The notes beneath the pieces were generated by a model, which was given only the letters and a program-made list of their open reading frames with translations, made no database searches and was not told the origin of the DNA. From assembly GCF_013184525.1 (NCBI RefSeq), contig NZ_JAAOIZ010000007.1, positions 1-64,000 on the forward strand: a DNA stretch of 64,000 nucleotides. The letters are read 5' to 3'. This document shows, piece after piece, positions 1-7,257 of this stretch (position 1 is its first letter; the number at the start of each line of letters is the position of its first letter). Origin of the DNA: Chryseobacterium sp. LAM-KRS1. GTDB lineage: Bacteria > Bacteroidota > Bacteroidia > Flavobacteriales > Weeksellaceae. The translations under genes and the position numbers were made by a program.

Positions 1-12
1 ACTCTCCATTGT
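1..12 (-). rRNA. rrs: 16S rRNA gene, 5' end only (cut by window edge)
   Basis: Read on the minus strand, the first 12 bases are ACAATGGAGAGT. This is the conserved Bacteroidota 16S start that runs directly into the universal TTGATCCTGGCTCAG primer site, which would lie just outside the window. The gene therefore runs leftward, and only its first dozen bases are present. Support comes from the tandem strong promoters and long leader directly upstream, which is normal for an rRNA operon. The match is short, so the call rests on both the bases and this context. Confidence 0.8.
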
Positions 13-142
13 ATGTTTGTCTGACTCACTCAAAGTTTTGACGCTTTAGTTTTTCCTTACTTGGTTGTTATATTGTATTTCAATGATCTCTTTTCTTCCG
101 CTTTTCTCTAAAGCTTTTTTTCTGTCGTTTTTGCTTTAGATT
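13..142 (-). promoter_or_regulatory. rRNA operon leader
   Basis: This is the transcribed leader between the nearest rRNA promoter (-7 element at 151-158) and the 16S start. On the minus strand it contains a segment reading GATCATTGAAAT (about 77-88), which resembles the BoxA-like antitermination or processing motif usual before Bacteroidota 16S genes. An A-rich tract ending in AAGTAAGGAAAAAC follows. No open reading frame of note is seen. The BoxA assignment is an inference from resemblance. Confidence 0.5.
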
Positions 143-150
143 TGCGAGTG

Positions 151-181
151 CAAAAGTAATTAATGTTTTTGAACTGACCAA
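151..181 (-). promoter_or_regulatory. rRNA promoter P1
   Basis: On the minus strand, TTG (179-181) is followed after 20 bases by TACTTTTG (151-158). This fits the Bacteroidota housekeeping promoter form TTG-N17 to N20-TAnnTTTG. It is the promoter nearest to the 16S gene, with a predicted start near 143. Confidence 0.7.
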
Positions 182-277
182 ATGTTTTTGAGGAAAATTT
201 TAAAGTTTTTTTCTGTAACCTTAACTCCTCTCAAACACTTATCTCAATTTTACTCCGCGCTCCCTTAATTGGGACTG

Positions 278-306
278 CAAAGATACAAACTTTTCTCAAT
301 TTTCAA
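278..306 (-). promoter_or_regulatory. rRNA promoter P2
   Basis: On the minus strand, TTG (304-306) is followed after 18 bases by TATCTTTG (278-285), a good match to the Bacteroidota promoter. It is the second of three promoters in tandem pointing at the 16S gene. Confidence 0.7.
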
Positions 307-390
307 AATAAATTATTATTTATTTTTTTTAAATCTTCGTTTATAATTACCCTCTTCTGCGCTACCTACTATCTCTCGTTTTCAGTGGGG

Positions 391-417
391 CAAAAGTACA
401 CCTTATTCATCAAACAA
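391..417 (-). promoter_or_regulatory. rRNA promoter P3
   Basis: On the minus strand a perfect -7 element TACTTTTG lies at 391-398. Possible upstream TTG elements lie at 415-417 (16-base spacing) or 420-422 (21-base spacing), so the -33 element is less certain than in P1 and P2. It is the outermost of the three tandem promoters. Confidence 0.55.
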
Positions 418-447
418 TCCAAATCATTTTATACTTAAATTAAGCAT

Positions 448-513
448 TGTGGAAAAACAAATACTTAAACAGTTGGTATCAAATGGTTTAAAACAAAAAC
501 ATAGTTATCCACA
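448..513. other. Two DnaA-box-like 9-mers in a gene-free stretch
   Basis: The gene-free stretch from 421 to 720 is A+T-rich. It contains a perfect DnaA box TTATCCACA at 505-513 (plus strand) and a one-mismatch box TTTTCCACA read on the minus strand at 448-456. Nothing else recognisable is seen here. Two boxes alone do not make an origin; they could also occur by chance in such DNA. Confidence 0.25.
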
Positions 514-726
514 ATATGAAATAAGATTTCAACTGTAATCCTGGGATGGAATTTTCCGGCTGTAAAGGTCAAAAACTCAATGAAAATAACAAGTGAATAA
601 ATATACTATGAAAAGAAGGGTATGCATTTCAGTTGCTATAATTAATGAACAATGATCCTTGTTATAATCAACTATCACAAGAAAAACAGTTGAACAAATA
701 TGCTATATCTTATAAAAGGTCTGACA

Positions 727-828
727 TTCTAGCCCCGATAGTAACGGTTACCCCGCAGTAAGGAAGGGATCTGAAAGAAAGCAAGGAACGAGGAGTATGA
801 GTGAATAGCGGGATTTGCTCCAAAGAAA
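727..828 (+). ncRNA. Candidate flavo-1-like structured RNA element
   Basis: This G+C-richer island in A+T-rich intergenic DNA begins CTAGCCCCGATAGTAACGG and ends AATAGCGGGATTTGCTCC. The CCCG near the start can pair with the CGGG near the end, closing a long irregular stem. The CCCCGAT...AGCGGGA...GCTCC layout resembles a conserved RNA motif repeated in flavobacterial genomes, which I believe is the Rfam flavo-1 motif. That match is from memory and was not searched. The function of flavo-1 is unknown. The strand is chosen from motif orientation only. Confidence 0.4.
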
Positions 829-865
829 TTAAAAAACAGCTTAATCTGTCATTTCAATTGTATGA

Positions 866-1225
866 TCAAAAAAAACGCTTGACAAGCATCTTATATATAT
901 AGTATCCTAGTAAGCATCCGACAACATCGGCTACTATATCTAAAGTTTCCATGGATCTTCCCAATCCCATTTCCTCCTGAAGGATCTCTGTAAGGAAGGC
1001 ATATATAAGGATGATCTGAAAAAAATACGAAAACTTAATTTTAGGAACCGCAGCAATAAAGCAAAATCCAAGCATTGCAAAAATGCTGACGTGTAAAACT
1101 TTATCGATCCCATTGAACATAAACCAATATTCATGGTTCTCTTCTCCGGGCTTGAGAAGCATATAAGTAAGAAATGCCCAATAAATGGGCAATATCTTAC
1201 TAAATATTTTTGAAATCCTATCCAA
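866..1225 (-). CDS. VanZ family membrane protein
   Basis: This is a small integral membrane protein of about 119 residues. It has a VanZ-like pattern: hydrophobic segments around a central motif FNGIDKVLHVSIFAMLGF and a C-terminal TEILQEEMGLGRSMETLDIV, where the D-K-hydrophobic-H and E-x-Q charges are typical of the family. VanZ proteins are linked to teicoplanin resistance in Gram-positive bacteria, but their molecular role in Bacteroidota is unknown. The start chosen is TTG at 1225, which overlaps the gcvH stop codon in the arrangement TTGGATAG and suggests translational coupling. A longer frame starts at 1273 but would overlap gcvH by 56 bases. It is probably cotranscribed with gcvH. Confidence 0.8.
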   Translation of the reverse strand: MDRISKIFSKILPIYWAFLTYMLLKPGEENHEYWFMFNGIDKVLHVSIFAMLGFCFIAAVPKIKFSYFFQIILIYAFLTEILQEEMGLGRSMETLDIVADVVGCLLGYYIYKMLVKRFF

Positions 1226-1595
1226 TGATAGCCTGATATTCTTCTGCAGTAAGTAATCCAGACTGATCAGCACTATCAGCGATCTCTAATTTAATGATCC
1301 ATCCGTCACCATAAGGATCCGTATTCAACAACTCCGGCTGAGCTTCCAGCTCTGAATTGAATTCCGTAACTTTTCCTGCGATAGGCAAGAATAGATCAGA
1401 AACAGTTTTTACAGCTTCAACACTTCCAAAAACAGCTCCATTATCAAGATCATCATCAACTGTATCGATATCAACATATACGATGTCACCCAACTCTCCC
1501 TGAGCAAAATCTGTAATACCAATAGTAGCTACGTTTCCTTCAATCTTGATCCACTCGTGATCTTTAGTGTACTTTAATTCCGATGGTGTGTTCAT
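1218..1595 (-). CDS. gcvH: Glycine cleavage system H protein
   Basis: The H protein is the cytoplasmic lipoyl carrier of the glycine cleavage complex. It shuttles the aminomethyl group from the P to the T protein and the electrons to the L protein. The 125-residue length is normal. The lipoylation site is Lys63 in GSVEAVKTVSDLF, preceded by the usual N-terminal motif YTKDHEWI and followed by the LNTDPYGDGWI block. The ATG start at 1595 is preceded by a good Bacteroidota promoter (1617-1646), predicting a leader of about 15 bases. The gene overlaps the downstream VanZ gene by a few bases. Confidence 0.97.
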   Translation of the reverse strand: MNTPSELKYTKDHEWIKIEGNVATIGITDFAQGELGDIVYVDIDTVDDDLDNGAVFGSVEAVKTVSDLFLPIAGKVTEFNSELEAQPELLNTDPYGDGWIIKLEIADSADQSGLLTAEEYQAIIG

Positions 1596-1616
1596 TTTTT
1601 GATTTTTATTATTCTA

Positions 1617-1646
1617 CAAATTTATTCAAAATTATATAAGGTTCAA
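1617..1646 (-). promoter_or_regulatory. Promoter of gcvH
   Basis: On the minus strand, TTG (1644-1646) is followed by exactly 19 bases and TAAATTTG (1617-1624), a consensus Bacteroidota promoter. The predicted start near 1610 is about 15 bases before the gcvH ATG. A second -7-like TAATTTTG at 1627-1634 lacks a well-placed TTG. Confidence 0.7.
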
Positions 1647-1685
1647 AGGTTTAATAGACATCTTAAGTAAATTTTAAAAGTCTAA

Positions 1686-1719
1686 ATGAGAAATCGCTCC
1701 CAAAGGAGCGATTTCTCAT
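1686..1719 (-). terminator. Terminator of the protease operon
   Basis: A perfect 15-bp stem (1686-1700 with 1705-1719) closes a CAAA loop just past the stop codon of the protease gene. A T-rich run follows on the minus strand. It separates that gene from the gcvH promoter. Confidence 0.85.
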
Positions 1720-1729
1720 AAATATTGAG

Positions 1730-4700
1730 TTATTTTTTTATAATCTTATAAGGATAAGACTTACCGTCTTTATCTGTTACTTTCAAAATGTATATTCCAG
1801 TTGGATATTGTGACAAATTAATTTCAGCCTTATCCGTAGAGGATAAATTCTTTGTTATAATTTTTTTAGCATCCCCGGAATAAACTTCCAGATTATTAAA
1901 GTCTTTTCCATCACTATTGAAATCTACGTATAGAATATCTTTTGTTGGATTGGGATATACTTTAATATTTCTATAAACAATGCTTTCATGATTGGAATTT
2001 CCACTTCCGCCATTTAGAATAATTTCGCCATAGTACGGCTGATCTCTTAATACAGTTTGCCTCAAATATAATGATTCATTAGGTGTTTCTGTTATTTTTG
2101 GATTAAGCATATCATCAAATGTGAATGAGCAGGTTGGAATATCACCAGGTAAAGGTTCTTGAGGAATTGCATGAAATTCTGCTCCTGAAACTGATGAAAC
2201 CGAAAACCCTGGTTTTATCACAACTGAATATTTCCCATATACATACACCTTTTCATTTCCCACAATAGGATCTGTTTTATTATCCAAGATCACCGTTTTT
2301 ACATCTAATGTTCGTGTATTATAGTTATAATCATCATAAAAGCCTCTGAAAGGAAAATAGTTTATATCTGCACCTATAATATTCTTGTAAAGTGTTTTAC
2401 CATTTGCTGTCCCCAAATCAAAAAGATAATGATCTAGTTTTTTTGGTCTATGATAAGCAGAAGAGTAAAGCGTCATATCGTTGTACATTGTATAAGGATG
2501 AGTAATGTAATTAAATTCTCTTATACTAAGTGTCCTGTCTATAATTATAGGGCTCACCCCCTTTTGTATTTTTACATCTAAAGTTACAAGATAATCACTA
2601 TTGTATCCTGCTACATTTTTCCATTGTAAATAATTGGTTTTGCTCTTTACCCACGATCCATTTGAATTTATAAAACTCATATACTGATGGGTTGAAAAAT
2701 CAGCCACTGGAGGACTACTTAATCCTGATATCCTTGCAATCCTTATGATTTCATTTCCTCTAATAATAAATTGCACCTCTCCACTTACATACTTAAAATC
2801 GTCAGAGACAGGAGGGTGAGAAACAGAATTATTCAATAAATTTATAGTCATTAATGTGAAATCAGCTAATGCTCCACTTTTATTATATATAAGCCAATAT
2901 TCATTATTTGATTTTTTAGAAATGGTATAAATCCACGAGCCAGAATAATTTCCTAAAAAGATATTAGATAGTGCCGTCTGAAGCGTAAGATTAGGTGAAT
3001 TGGCTGCGAAGTTATACACACTTATTTTGTTCTCATTACTGGCTTTTACAAAAGCTTTATCTTCCAATATTTTCACATCATAATAAGACTGTGAAGAAAG
3101 AGTCATTACATTATTAGAAACCATCCAAGTATTATTTGACTCATTAAAAAAATATGAATCTAATATTCTCTGGTTTCCTTGCTTTCTCTCAAGCATTAAA
3201 CGATTATTATTAAACCCATTGTAGCGGTTAAATCCATCAAACGGATTCCCATTACCTACTACTACTGGTTGATAGCTTACATACAACAATTCATCATTAA
3301 TAACTTTAAATGTCTGGAGCTCATTACTTATATAATTAGTACCATTTCCACTTCTTTTCACTTCTCTTATTAAAATATGAACATAATTATCAGTAATTGC
3401 CACAACATCTACTATCACAGCAACTAATTGGCCTACTGTGCCAGGATTTTTCATAACTATTGGGGCAGGCTTAATATATTTCAATTTGTTACATCCAATA
3501 ATCTTGTAAATACCCCACAATTCAAACTTATTTATAACCTGTTGGTTACTTGTATTATAAATATTTGCACTTGCAGCAAACAACTGATTTGATATCATTA
3601 GTGATTGGTCGACATAACTATAATTGGTATTGGGTTCATTTATATTTTCGACTATAGTAGGAGGTCTATTATCATTTAAATAAATCTTCTTACCCCATGT
3701 ATTCGAAGGATGAAGAATCTTTCCATTGATATCAATAGAGAGCTCTTCTAAAGCCCCCCCTGGATTTACAGGTATCCCCGGGTCAATAATAATGGGGGCT
3801 CCAATCACTAGAGGAGTACTTGGACAGTACGGGCCTATCGTTTGTACATTCGTACCATTAGGATTTAGCCATGGGGACATATTTAAAAAATTACTTGAAA
3901 ATCTTGAATAATAAGTAAACCATTTATTACTATAAATATCTGGATTGCTACAATTAAAATAATCTGGTTTCGGTCCGGTTGATAAAGATCCGATTAACCT
4001 ATCATAACTATTGAATAAGGGAGACCCTGAAGACCCTTTTTCCACGATACCACTCCTCCATGAGTTTTGTAAGAATGTTCCTTGTAAGTCTAGTTGATAC
4101 GGAACACTGTAATATCCGAATAATCCTGATTGCAGTATTGGCTCATTACTTATTACAGGATATACTGTATCTATATAAGATATTTTTTTTGTATCACCGT
4201 TAGGATGATGGATACCATAAGCATTTGTATAATTTACTGAATATGAATTAGGATTATTATCCCAGCCCGCATAGCATATTTTATACTTAGCTAATTCAAT
4301 GGGTGTAGCTGTTAATTTTAACAAGGCAAAGTCATTTGCACTTTGTGGGCTTTCAGTTAGCACATCACATCCTTTAACAGAATTATTTGATGGAGCATCA
4401 GAGCCATTACTAGTACATGTTTTAGCTTCATAGTTAAACAAAGTAATAACCTCGTCTTTCCAATAAATATTATTGGTATTTGAAACTCCTATACAATGGG
4501 CCGCAGTTAAAAAATACGGGGCTCCATCTTGCTTCGTATTATTTATTAGATTTCCCGAACACATTGCAGAAAAAGTACTCTGTTTAATGCCATTTATATA
4601 TATAGGATACAATATCATCCCTACAGATTTAATATTCCTAGATTGGTCATTATTTCCAGTAAATTCGCATACTACATTTTTATGACAATTGCCTGCTGTG

Positions 4701-5356
4701 CCATAGACCCCGCCATAAAAATCATTAATTGAGTGAATTAGTTTTTCTGTTATAAGAGTCGGTTTATTTGTGCTATAAACAGGATAGGAAAGCTCTATAT
4801 AAAGTGTATTGCCAGGTATAGGCTGGATCCCAAATTCTAATCCTTTATTTGTTGCGTTAGGATTATTCTTATCATTGAACTCTCCTAATATAAAGCCATC
4901 TTCATTATAAAAAAACAATTTACTGTCTTTAGATAAACGATATTTTTTAAAATATATCTGAATCGCTTTAGCGTCAGACGATTTTATTTTATATAAATAA
5001 TAATATCTTCCGTCATATTCGATTCGATTATTATCATCTACAATGTTTATCTCTTTATAAAAAGACTTTCCATAAATATTTTGATTAGCATAATTGGCAT
5101 CTTTTAGCAATGCTTCCTCAATTTCGCTTGAAATTCTTTGGTTATTTGCTCCTTCAGTTTCGAAATAGGGTATTGCATCTTTCAATCCTCCTATCGGCAT
5201 ATATCCTCCCTGGTTATTTCTATATTGAATACTAGTTGTATAATTACTATCAAAAAATATTTTCTGATATAAAAGAGGATAGCCCTCATCTGCAATCTGG
5301 CTTTTGAAAAAAATTGACCAGAATAAAACTGCAAAAAATAAGCATTTACTTCTCAT
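1730..5356 (-). CDS. Secreted lysyl-endopeptidase-like serine protease with T9SS tail
   Basis: This large secreted protein (1208 residues) has an N-terminal signal peptide (about 1-20). Its chymotrypsin-fold serine protease domain (about 220-510) resembles bacterial lysyl endopeptidases. The catalytic triad is visible: His287 in FLTAAHCIG, Asp342 in NDFALLKL and Ser443 in GSSGSPLFN. The CSG..NN motif before the His block is typical of that family. A long middle region (about 550-1080) is not recognised. The C-terminus (about 1130-1208), beginning with VYPNPTKDILYV and ending in KIIKK, is a type A T9SS sorting domain, so the protein should cross the outer membrane by the SprA-dependent system. 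It lies 3 bases after the preceding gene and is probably its operon partner. Physiological substrates are unknown. Confidence 0.88.
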   Translation of the reverse strand: MRSKCLFFAVLFWSIFFKSQIADEGYPLLYQKIFFDSNYTTSIQYRNNQGGYMPIGGLKDAIPYFETEGANNQRISSEIEEALLKDANYANQNIYGKSFYKEINIVDDNNRIEYDGRYYYLYKIKSSDAKAIQIYFKKYRLSKDSKLFFYNEDGFILGEFNDKNNPNATNKGLEFGIQPIPGNTLYIELSYPVYSTNKPTLITEKLIHSINDFYGGVYGTAGNCHKNVVCEFTGNNDQSRNIKSVGMILYPIYINGIKQSTFSAMCSGNLINNTKQDGAPYFLTAAHCIGVSNTNNIYWKDEVITLFNYEAKTCTSNGSDAPSNNSVKGCDVLTESPQSANDFALLKLTATPIELAKYKICYAGWDNNPNSYSVNYTNAYGIHHPNGDTKKISYIDTVYPVISNEPILQSGLFGYYSVPYQLDLQGTFLQNSWRSGIVEKGSSGSPLFNSYDRLIGSLSTGPKPDYFNCSNPDIYSNKWFTYYSRFSSNFLNMSPWLNPNGTNVQTIGPYCPSTPLVIGAPIIIDPGIPVNPGGALEELSIDINGKILHPSNTWGKKIYLNDNRPPTIVENINEPNTNYSYVDQSLMISNQLFAASANIYNTSNQQVINKFELWGIYKIIGCNKLKYIKPAPIVMKNPGTVGQLVAVIVDVVAITDNYVHILIREVKRSGNGTNYISNELQTFKVINDELLYVSYQPVVVGNGNPFDGFNRYNGFNNNRLMLERKQGNQRILDSYFFNESNNTWMVSNNVMTLSSQSYYDVKILEDKAFVKASNENKISVYNFAANSPNLTLQTALSNIFLGNYSGSWIYTISKKSNNEYWLIYNKSGALADFTLMTINLLNNSVSHPPVSDDFKYVSGEVQFIIRGNEIIRIARISGLSSPPVADFSTHQYMSFINSNGSWVKSKTNYLQWKNVAGYNSDYLVTLDVKIQKGVSPIIIDRTLSIREFNYITHPYTMYNDMTLYSSAYHRPKKLDHYLFDLGTANGKTLYKNIIGADINYFPFRGFYDDYNYNTRTLDVKTVILDNKTDPIVGNEKVYVYGKYSVVIKPGFSVSSVSGAEFHAIPQEPLPGDIPTCSFTFDDMLNPKITETPNESLYLRQTVLRDQPYYGEIILNGGSGNSNHESIVYRNIKVYPNPTKDILYVDFNSDGKDFNNLEVYSGDAKKIITKNLSSTDKAEINLSQYPTGIYILKVTDKDGKSYPYKIIKK

Positions 5357-5359
5357 GGT

Positions 5360-6148
5360 TTACTTATTTTTATTCTTCAGAGATTGTATTTCTGATGTCA
5401 TTCTCACATTATCCTCTTCAAGCTTTTTCAAATGTTTATTCTGCTCAATTAAATAAAGAGTTAGCTCTTCTATTTTTTGTAACAGTAAATTAGTCATTTC
5501 TCCTACATTTAATCCATTTTCCTGTATTTGTCTAGCGGAAGGTATACTAGGCAAATGATTATTTTCTTTTGTGAACCTTTCAACCTCATCAAGGGTAGGA
5601 ACTGTATATTCAGATTTTAAGTAAGATTTACCAGTGTAATATTTTTCAAAAACATAATCGGCCGGGATATTCAAATCCACTTTCAATTCTTCTGCATGAA
5701 TTTTTCCCTTAACTGTTAATTCTGAATCCGGATTTATAGATCCAATCCCTACTCTCCCATTATTTAATATACTCATTCTCGGTTTGTTATAACCTTTTGT
5801 AAACATTCTAATCCCATCATTACCTGAAAGCCAAAGCTCAGCAGATTCAACAGTTTCAGGAGAAGCGATCCCATATTGTGCCATAGAAAAGGTGGCCTTC
5901 CTCATAAAGGGTAAATCTGTTTTATTAACTATAAATCTGGCATCATCACCAAAATTAAAAACACCGGCACCATCAACATATACATCTCCATTCACGATAT
6001 GGAGTTTTCTTTTTGGTGTACTAGTCCCTACACCAATATTTCCTGTTGATGAATTCGTTGTAGTATTCACACTTCCTGTTGGTGTGTAAATCTGTGCTGA
6101 GATATAGCTCATGGCTAAAACACTCATAAAAATTAAATTCTTTTTCAT
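5360..6148 (-). CDS. Secreted tail-fibre-like coiled-coil protein
   Basis: This is a 262-residue exported protein with a signal peptide ending near SYISAQ. A repeat-like region with TGNIGVGTSTPKRKLHI and GRVGIGSINPDSELTVKGK is the GIG.-.P...L.V pattern of Bacteroidota surface or tail-fibre-like proteins. A conserved block EVERFTKENNHLPSIPS then leads into a C-terminal coiled coil (about 215-260). It is a paralogue of the gene at 6350-7141 and has the same end architecture. A -7 element TATTTTTG lies at 6166-6173 upstream. It is the first gene of a pair with the T9SS protease 3 bases downstream. The precise function is unknown; structural surface or trimeric fibre roles are the usual guess. 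Confidence 0.75.
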   Translation of the reverse strand: MKKNLIFMSVLAMSYISAQIYTPTGSVNTTTNSSTGNIGVGTSTPKRKLHIVNGDVYVDGAGVFNFGDDARFIVNKTDLPFMRKATFSMAQYGIASPETVESAELWLSGNDGIRMFTKGYNKPRMSILNNGRVGIGSINPDSELTVKGKIHAEELKVDLNIPADYVFEKYYTGKSYLKSEYTVPTLDEVERFTKENNHLPSIPSARQIQENGLNVGEMTNLLLQKIEELTLYLIEQNKHLKKLEEDNVRMTSEIQSLKNKNK

Positions 6149-6216
6149 CCTTGTAATAATTTGTGCAAAAATAATAATTCAACACTAAAAAATCTAACAC
6201 TTGTGAATTAAAAATA

Positions 6217-6248
6217 AAAATCTCTTTCTGTTAACAGAAAGAGATTTT
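6217..6248 (-). terminator. Terminator after the coiled-coil surface gene
   Basis: A perfect 14-bp stem (6217-6230 with 6235-6248) closes a TTAA loop downstream of the gene ending at 6350. On the minus strand a T-rich stretch follows. Confidence 0.8.
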
Positions 6249-6349
6249 ATTTCCCTTATAATAAATTTATTACGGAAGATATTAACTTTATAAACAATGA
6301 AAATTAATATCTATATTTTCAGAAAAGCAAACAATATTTTCTGAGTATA

Positions 6350-7141
6350 TTATTTCTTCTTTTTAAATTGTTTTTTGAGCTCTTCGATTTCTTCAGCCTG
6401 TTTTTTAAGCTGCTTGTTCTGTTCGATAGAATATAAAGTAAGTTCTTCAATTTTTTGAAGAAGTTTAATTTGAAACTCACCAATATTTACTCCTTCTTTT
6501 GTCATTTTTTCCGCAGAAGCAATGTCAGGAAGATGCTTTCTTTCTTTGATGTGTTTTTCAACATCTTCTAATCTAGGTAAATTATATTTTTCATCAAAAA
6601 CGAAATCAGCAGTTGGAGTTAGGGTTACTTTTACTTCCTTTGCTTCCAATTTTCCTTGAATAAAAGCGTTTCCATTTTCGCCGTTAATTACAAACGCTTT
6701 TCCCCAGTCGTAATTAGAATTCACTTTCGGTGCTATATGAAGTGTTTTCCTACCATCATCAGGGCTATGAAACACCCATGAATTGGAACCTGCACTAATG
6801 ATATCACCTGTAGCCTTAAAATTTCCTGAAACATCTAAAACCTCAGTTGGGCTTTCATTATTGATCCCAAAATTACCTCCTTCTGACAAATATAAAGTTC
6901 CCCATAATGATTTTAGTTTTATAACCCCCTGTGTCTTAAAGCTAATCCCTCCCCACCAATTTGTATCTAAAACCCAGCCTGATGAAGTTAGAGTATTTGA
7001 AATTCTATAATTTGTCTGTTCTGCTGGGGTTGCCTGTGTACTTTTGGCATAAAGGTTCGTAAAAAACACATTATCCGTTTGTGCATGTAGTATATTTGTC
7101 AACATAGCAACAATACCTACTACTAAAAAATTTCTCATCAT
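6350..7141 (-). CDS. Secreted tail-fibre-like coiled-coil protein (paralogue)
   Basis: This 263-residue exported protein has a signal peptide MMRNFLVVGIVAMLTNILHA. The mature part has GNFGINNESPTEVLDVSGNF (the GI...P...LDV pattern). The conserved block VEKHIKERKHLPDIASAEKM and a Lys/Glu-rich C-terminal coiled coil follow. The C-terminal third closely parallels the gene at 5360-6148 (VGEM/IGEF, LLQKIEELTLY.IEQNK), showing duplication. The start at 7141 is preferred to a longer frame at 7180 because only the former begins with a signal peptide and because a -7-like TATTTTTG (7158-7165) lies within the longer version. Function is unknown. Confidence 0.72.
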   Translation of the reverse strand: MMRNFLVVGIVAMLTNILHAQTDNVFFTNLYAKSTQATPAEQTNYRISNTLTSSGWVLDTNWWGGISFKTQGVIKLKSLWGTLYLSEGGNFGINNESPTEVLDVSGNFKATGDIISAGSNSWVFHSPDDGRKTLHIAPKVNSNYDWGKAFVINGENGNAFIQGKLEAKEVKVTLTPTADFVFDEKYNLPRLEDVEKHIKERKHLPDIASAEKMTKEGVNIGEFQIKLLQKIEELTLYSIEQNKQLKKQAEEIEELKKQFKKKK

Positions 7142-7205
7142 TTTTTTAATTTTTTGACAAAAATAACAATTTACGATCACATACCTATTGTTTCAAATAA
7201 AACAA

Positions 7206-7232
7206 AATCCCTTTCTTATTCAGAAAGGGATT
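7206..7232 (-). terminator. Terminator of ruvA-sprA
   Basis: An 11-bp perfect stem (7206-7216 with 7222-7232) with a 5-base loop lies 26 bases beyond the sprA stop codon. T residues follow on the minus strand. Confidence 0.8.
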
Positions 7233-7257
7233 AGCTAATTATATCTGTTGGTATTAT

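Noticed and set aside
448..513. Chromosome origin
   Set aside because: Only two DnaA-like boxes and no dnaA gene, AT-rich unwinding repeats or skew information; kept only as a low-interest observation.
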